DNA of 64,000 nucleotides from G963667675 sp965249215 (GTDB lineage Bacteria > Chloroflexota > Dehalococcoidia > Lucifugimonadales > UBA3495). A program made the translations under genes and the position numbers. Of this stretch, positions 59,802 through 64,000 are shown piece after piece; positions within the stretch are counted from its first letter, which is position 1, and each line of letters starts with the position of its first letter. The stretch spans positions 1,178,001 to 1,242,000 of the forward strand of contig CBDFLN010000002.1 in assembly GCA_965249215.1 (NCBI GenBank), in the 5' to 3' direction. The notes beneath the pieces are model-generated. The model was not told where the DNA came from, searched no databases, and saw only the letters and a program-made list of their open reading frames with translations.

Positions 59802-61242
59802 CGCACTTTCTCCAGTGGTAGACGCATTTTCGTAGCTCAGTCCTCCCGAACCGGCCCATCTGTTGGCTGGAGTTTCCTTTCCCTCTATTGAGAGTCCAAA
59901 TGGCTTCGCACCGGAAACCCGATTGCTCAGCGAAGTCAGACAAAATCAGGTCTACCGGGATTTCTTCACCGTGGTATCGGACGTTGTCGTTCACCATAAA
60001 AAGGTTTCCGCCCGGGCCAATCAACCGACCGAGCTCACAAATTACCAATGCCATCTCGGAGAAATAGTTCTCGACTAGACCAATAACGTTAGCGTTACTT
60101 AGCGATTTTACATTCGCCTTCAATATGCTTAGGGCTTCCTGCAACGCATCTTGACTATCTGTCATACGCAGCGCTTGAGAGAATTGCTCTTGCATCCCGT
60201 ATTCTTGTGACAGGGTTCCGCGTTTCGACCTGTTCTCAACTGTCGCCGACAACAGAGCCTGCCTCAACTCTTTGAACTGATCAGCGGTGAAGCCCAGGTA
60301 GGCTAGTTCCAAGGCATAAGTGCGAGTATAGTCATACCGGTTTGCGTATGGCGGTGAGGTTACAACCGTGTCAAAACCGCCAGCAGGCAGCCTCCTTAAC
60401 TCCATGAGACTCGAACCTTCAACCAATGAAGGCCGTGACCCTCCATACCTGCGTCTTAGCTCCGGAATGTCAGTAGCTATCTCGGTGAGCCGCCGGCGCA
60501 AGGCAGTGGCGAGGGTCGGGACCGATTTCTTGTGCAGCCTCGGACTTACTTTCCGACCGGACTGCGAGTCCCACCGCAAAAATTGTCCGTCTTTTCGAGT
60601 ATAACTGACCTCTTCCAACACGCTTACGCAGGCCAAAGTCAAAACGGTTCGCAGATCCGGGTCGTCAATTTTGCTAGTAAATTCCCTTGCCCGCGCCAAG
60701 TCGCCTTCTGTGGCCTCCGGGAAGGCGCTCGTAGTGATTGGAACGTGAGGAAAAAGGAAGTTATGGTCGCAGCTGGTTTTTGATACGGCGTCAAGTAGAC
60801 CCGACGAGGCTCTTGCCAATGCCGTGCTGTCTAGTCCGTTCGCGGCGGCGGCGATGGCGCTAGCCGCCAAGTTGCCGATGGGCATAATTTCTACGCCAGT
60901 TCCCTGCATGCCCATGCCACAAGCTGTCAGTACCGACGTACCGGTGCCGGAGAATGGGTCTAAGACTCGTTCAGCTTGGACCTGCCCCAGCAAGCTCTGC
61001 ACCAACCCCGTCGAAAACCCTTCTTTGTACTTCATCCATCTAAGCCCGGGAATGCTTTTGTTCCCCTGGTAAGAGACGAGCTTCCTGCTTAGCGTTTCGC
61101 TAACTTGTATTCGAGACGCGAATCGTGCGTATAAGCTCTCTCGCGCCGTCGTCGTGCGACTTTCATCTGAAGGGCAAGCGTATTCAGGACTGGAAACCGG
61201 GGCTATAGCATCTGGTAAAAAGAGCGTAGACGTTGAGTCCAC
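59794..61242 (-). CDS. DNA methyltransferase of the XcyI-type system (probable N4-cytosine)
   Basis: A 482 aa modification enzyme. AdoMet motif I DPFSGTGTSVLTACGMGMQG at residues ~93-112 and catalytic motif IV TSPPYANRYDY near 300 are in the order I then IV. SPPY is typical of N4-cytosine methylases such as those partnering XmaI/Cfr9I enzymes. Residues between hold the likely target-recognition part. GTG start at 61242 with GGAG upstream; no nearer ATG fits. Translationally linked to the endonuclease. Low GC and AT-richer codons suggest horizontal transfer. Confidence 0.87.
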   Translation of the reverse strand: MDSTSTLFLPDAIAPVSSPEYACPSDESRTTTARESLYARFASRIQVSETLSRKLVSYQGNKSIPGLRWMKYKEGFSTGLVQSLLGQVQAERVLDPFSGTGTSVLTACGMGMQGTGVEIMPIGNLAASAIAAAANGLDSTALARASSGLLDAVSKTSCDHNFLFPHVPITTSAFPEATEGDLARAREFTSKIDDPDLRTVLTLACVSVLEEVSYTRKDGQFLRWDSQSGRKVSPRLHKKSVPTLATALRRRLTEIATDIPELRRRYGGSRPSLVEGSSLMELRRLPAGGFDTVVTSPPYANRYDYTRTYALELAYLGFTADQFKELRQALLSATVENRSKRGTLSQEYGMQEQFSQALRMTDSQDALQEALSILKANVKSLSNANVIGLVENYFSEMALVICELGRLIGPGGNLFMVNDNVRYHGEEIPVDLILSDFAEQSGFRCEAIWTLNRGKGNSSQQMGRFGRTELRKCVYHWRKCDG

Positions 61243-61473
61243 TGCGCTAACTCCATTGGGAGACTAGGATATCCCGTCGCCTGCACAACACCTTCCCTAG
61301 AAGGGGAACCCGCGCCGACCGTCAGCATTGCTCTTGCGTGTCATTGTGCAGACGGTACCGTCGTGGTACCACCAAAGTTCGCAATATCAAGCAAAGACTT
61401 TGGCGGGTCGTCGTGGAAACCGAGTGTACCAAGCCACAAAAATATGCGTCAAGGCGAAAACGTCACCATCGGT

Positions 61474-61479
61474 TATAAT
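61474..61479 (+). promoter_or_regulatory. -10 box upstream of thrS
   Basis: Perfect TATAAT about 50 bases before the thrS ATG. A good -35 is not obvious at 17 bp. The rest of 61243-61528 holds no gene or tRNA that I can recognise; no T-box features were identified. Confidence 0.45.
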
Positions 61480-61528
61480 GCAACTCGACCCAACATAGTC
61501 CCAAAACCCCGACTCTTAAGGTACAACC

Positions 61529-63283
61529 ATGCTCGACCACGCCGCCCCCGACACCGGTCACGTTACTCCTGAGCAGGCCCTCCGCCACCGAATGCGGCAT
61601 TCGGCAGCCCACGTGATGGCCGAAGCCGTGCTCCAACTCTTCCCCGAAGCCAAGTTTGCCATCGGTCCTCCCACACAAGACGGCTTCTACTACGACTTCG
61701 ACGTGCCCCGGCCTTTCACCCCCGAAGACCTTGAGCAAATAGAACAGGCCATGGCCCGGACCATATCCGCTCAGCTTCCCTTCCATAGGCAGGAAGTCCA
61801 ACGGGAGGAAGCCCGGACGTTGTTCGCCGAACAGCCGTATAAGCTGGAAATCATAGACGGCCTCCAGGACGCCGAGACCCTGTCCATTTACCGTCACGGC
61901 GATTTCGTCGACTTATGTCAAGGCCCCCACGTGGACAACACCGCCGATATTTCCGCCGTCAAGCTGCTTAGCATCGCCGGCGCATACTGGAGAGGGGACG
62001 AGAACAGGCCCATGCTCCAGCGCATCTACGGGACGGCCTTTGAGAGCCAGGAGCGTCTTGAAGAACACCTATCTCTTCTGGCAGAAGCCGAAAAGCGCGA
62101 CCACCGCCTGCTGGGCCGGCAACTGGGCCTGTTTACCATCCACGATGAAATCGGCCCCGGGCTCATCCTTTGGCATCCCAAGGGCGGCCGAATCCGGGCC
62201 ATTATCGAGGACTATTGGCGCGACCTGCACTACCGCCGCGGCTACGACGTCGTCTACTCTCCCCACATCGGGCGGAGCCGCCTCTGGCAGACCAGCGGCC
62301 ACCTCGACTTCTACCAAGAGAACATGTACTCCGCAGTAGTGGTGGACGAACAGGACTACTTCCTGAAGCCCATGAACTGTCCCTTCCACATCATGATTTA
62401 CCGCTCGGCCCTGCGCAGCTACCGGGAGTTGCCCCTACGCTTCGCCGAACTGGGCACGGTCTACCGCTACGAGCGCAGCGGCGTGCTCCACGGCTTGATG
62501 AGAGTCCGCGGCTTTACCCAAGACGACGCCCACATCTTCTGCCAGCCCCACCAGGTTGAAGCCGAGGTGGGAGGAGTTCTCGACCTCACTTTGGAGCTGC
62601 TCAATGCCTTCGGCTTCGCCGACTACAGCATTGCCCTGGCCACCCGTCCTGAGAAGTACGTTGGCGACCCCGAGATGTGGGACCATGCCACCAGCTCCCT
62701 CCGCAGCGCCTTGGAGCAACGGCACATAGCCTTCGACCTAGACGAGGGCGGCGGCGCCTTCTACGGGCCCAAGATTGACATCCACATTACCGACGCCCTG
62801 GGACGCTCCTGGCAATGCGCCACCGTCCAGTTCGACTTCAACTTGCCGGAACGGTTCGACCTTACCTTCCAGGACTCCGAAGGAGGCCGGAGCCGCCCCT
62901 ATATGGTCCATCGGGCCGTCCTGGGCTCCATGGAGCGGTTCCTGGGTGTGCTTACCGAGCACTACGGCGGCGCATTCCCCCTGTGGCTCGCTCCCGTCCA
63001 AGCGACGGTGATCCCCATCGCCGAACGCCACCTGGACTACGCCCACCAGGTCCAGACAACGCTGGCAGAGGTGGGCTTCCGGGTGGAAGTCGACGGGCGC
63101 AACGAAAGAATGAACCTCAAAATTCGCAACGCCCAGATGATGAAGGTCCCCTACATGCTCGTAGTAGGCGACCGCGAGGCAGAAGCCCGCGCTGTAGCCG
63201 TCCGCCGTCGCGACGGAGAAGACCTGGGAGCAGTCCCCCTGCCGGACTTCCTGGAGCAACTGAAGCAGGAGGCGTCAAGATGA
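61529..63283 (+). CDS. thrS: threonyl-tRNA synthetase (lacks N-terminal TGS domain)
   Basis: A 584 aa class II synthetase. It starts directly at the editing domain (RMRHSAAHVMAEAVLQLFPEA, with the HxxxH metal site; DFVDLCQGPHV) and lacks the ~60 residue TGS domain of the E. coli enzyme. The catalytic core shows motif 2 (RFAELGTVYRYERSGVLHGLMRVRGFTQDDAHIFC), the zinc Cys in KPMNCPFHIMIY and motif 3 (HRAVLGSMERFLGVL); the anticodon-binding domain follows. Editing and synthesis sites look intact. Its stop overlaps the next ATG (ATGA). Confidence 0.95.
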   Translation: MLDHAAPDTGHVTPEQALRHRMRHSAAHVMAEAVLQLFPEAKFAIGPPTQDGFYYDFDVPRPFTPEDLEQIEQAMARTISAQLPFHRQEVQREEARTLFAEQPYKLEIIDGLQDAETLSIYRHGDFVDLCQGPHVDNTADISAVKLLSIAGAYWRGDENRPMLQRIYGTAFESQERLEEHLSLLAEAEKRDHRLLGRQLGLFTIHDEIGPGLILWHPKGGRIRAIIEDYWRDLHYRRGYDVVYSPHIGRSRLWQTSGHLDFYQENMYSAVVVDEQDYFLKPMNCPFHIMIYRSALRSYRELPLRFAELGTVYRYERSGVLHGLMRVRGFTQDDAHIFCQPHQVEAEVGGVLDLTLELLNAFGFADYSIALATRPEKYVGDPEMWDHATSSLRSALEQRHIAFDLDEGGGAFYGPKIDIHITDALGRSWQCATVQFDFNLPERFDLTFQDSEGGRSRPYMVHRAVLGSMERFLGVLTEHYGGAFPLWLAPVQATVIPIAERHLDYAHQVQTTLAEVGFRVEVDGRNERMNLKIRNAQMMKVPYMLVVGDREAEARAVAVRRRDGEDLGAVPLPDFLEQLKQEASR

Positions 63284-63540
63284 AGACTTACCTGTTGCCG
63301 GTCAATGTTGAGCAGGATGAGGGTGACTATTGGTTCGCCGAGATTCCCATGCTCCCAGGTTGCGCCTTATCTTGCTACCCTCGGGAACACGTCCTGGAAT
63401 CACTGCAAGAGGCAGCCCAGGTCATGCTGGAAATGATGATGGAACACAACGACCCATTGCCGGCGGGAATCGAGCTACACGAAATCATACCCGGCAACGA
63501 GGTCGCTCCCGGCCCGGGAGTCGTCACCGTTGAAATATGA
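63280..63540 (+). CDS. HicB-like / UPF0150 domain protein
   Basis: An 86 aa protein with the degenerate RNase H-like HicB fold: YLLPVNVEQDEGDYWFAEIPMLPGC, then SLQEAAQVMLEMMM and a short C-terminal tail (GVVTVEI). There is no DNA-binding ribbon-helix-helix or HTH part, so it is the short form. No HicA is adjacent; the ATG overlaps the thrS stop by 4 bp, so it is co-translated with thrS. A role as antitoxin is therefore doubtful. Together with the gene at 2203 the window holds two HicB-like proteins without visible toxins. Confidence 0.7.
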   Translation: MKTYLLPVNVEQDEGDYWFAEIPMLPGCALSCYPREHVLESLQEAAQVMLEMMMEHNDPLPAGIELHEIIPGNEVAPGPGVVTVEI

Positions 63541-63558
63541 GCGCATTCAGGAGCCCCA

Positions 63559-64000
63559 ATGCCCAACCGCCTGATTGACGAGACCAGCCCCTACCTGCTG
63601 CAGCACGCCCACAACCCGGTGGACTGGTACCCCTGGGGCGAGGAGGCCCTGCAGCGGGCGAAGGCCGAAAACAAGCCCATCTTGCTGAGCATCGGCTATT
63701 CGGCCTGCCACTGGTGCCACGTGATGGAGCGGGAGTCCTTTGAAAACGAGGACATTGCCACGCTGATGAACGCCAATTTCATCAGCATCAAAGTGGACCG
63801 GGAGGAACGCCCCGACCTGGACGCCATCTACATGGAAGCGGTCCAGATGCTCACCGGCAGCGGCGGCTGGCCCATGACGGTGTTCCTCACTCCCGACTGC
63901 CGGCCCTTCTACGGCGGCACCTACTTCCCGCCGATCGACCACCCCAACATGCCCGGCTTCCCCCGGTTGCTGCTGTCGATGGCCCAGGCCTACAAGGAAC
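63559..64000 (+). CDS. YyaL-type protein with thioredoxin-like DUF255 domain (partial)
   Basis: The first 147 codons of a large family (SPATA20/YyaL), cut by the window end. MPNRLIDETSPYLLQHAHNPVDW is the family start; the thioredoxin-like domain shows KPILLSIGYSACHWCHVMERE (CxxC-like SACHWCH) and GGWPMTVFLTPDCRPFYGGTYFPP. Full proteins are about 650-700 aa with a C-terminal (alpha/alpha)6 glycosidase-like barrel. Role is unclear. CAGGAG precedes the ATG. It lies 18 bp after the HicB-like gene and likely belongs to the same operon. Confidence 0.9.
   Translation, partial: MPNRLIDETSPYLLQHAHNPVDWYPWGEEALQRAKAENKPILLSIGYSACHWCHVMERESFENEDIATLMNANFISIKVDREERPDLDAIYMEAVQMLTGSGGWPMTVFLTPDCRPFYGGTYFPPIDHPNMPGFPRLLLSMAQAYKE

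Noticed and set aside
61243..61528. T-box leader or tRNA before thrS
   Set aside because: No T-box TGGNACCGCG motif, specifier stem or cloverleaf was recognised.

Overview
The window is GC-rich bacterial DNA with tightly packed genes, many of them joined by 1-20 bp overlaps. The best guess for the host is a member of the Chloroflexota (Dehalococcoidia/SAR202-like). This is inferred from two large secreted lipoproteins with long Pro/Thr 'PTPTP' linkers, tandem M20 amidohydrolases, LutABC, a Gld-type ABC cluster, a TGS-less ThrRS and general gene style. It is not proven by any marker such as 16S rRNA. No rRNA, tRNA, CRISPR array or insertion sequence was recognised.

Layout. 0-2.5 kb: dnaN, a ~570 bp array of four ~142 bp tandem repeats, and a lone HicB-like antitoxin. 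2.6-6.4 kb: PIG-L deacetylase, zinc alcohol dehydrogenase, LsrF-like class I aldolase, a Tag-like glycosylase. 6.4-10.2 kb: lutABC lactate oxidation genes and a HEPN/MNT pair. 10.2-18.4 kb: glycerate kinase, twin M20 amidohydrolases, a CTP-dependent lipid kinase-like membrane protein, a lipoprotein, cysteine desulfurase, an M50 protease and speD. 18.7-23.3 kb: a four-gene GldA/F/G plus DUF4340 ABC cluster. 23.4-31 kb: cinA, then the convergent rimI-coaE-cbbQ-nudix-cbbO-like group. 31-36.4 kb: DUF5666-like lipoprotein, endonuclease Q, groEL. 36.5-45.3 kb: cupin, hydrolase, selA, an ECF sigma/anti-sigma pair, ribD-ribE-ribBA, and prfB. 45.5-50.8 kb: a secreted TAP-like peptidase and a double ABC-2 transporter operon.

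The most unusual part is 51-57 kb. It holds an MMPL/RND exporter read in two frames, an intact eukaryote-like sterol C-24 methyltransferase homologue, and, convergent to it, a GPP34 (Golgi phosphoprotein 3-like) domain fused to a cytochrome P450. The P450 part is broken by one frameshift and two in-frame TAA codons. Together they look like a sterol/isoprenoid-lipid modification and transport module, partly decayed or carrying sequence errors. It is followed by fhs, an XcyI-type restriction-modification pair of visibly lower GC, thrS, a second HicB-like gene and the start of a YyaL-type thioredoxin-domain protein.

Other points: prfB carries a textbook CTT-TGA-C programmed +1 frameshift; groEL has a promoter overlapped by a perfect inverted repeat with CIRCE-like geometry but a different sequence; the Tag-like protein lacks the usual zinc ligands and the Glu that recognises 3-methyladenine; selA implies that the host inserts selenocysteine.
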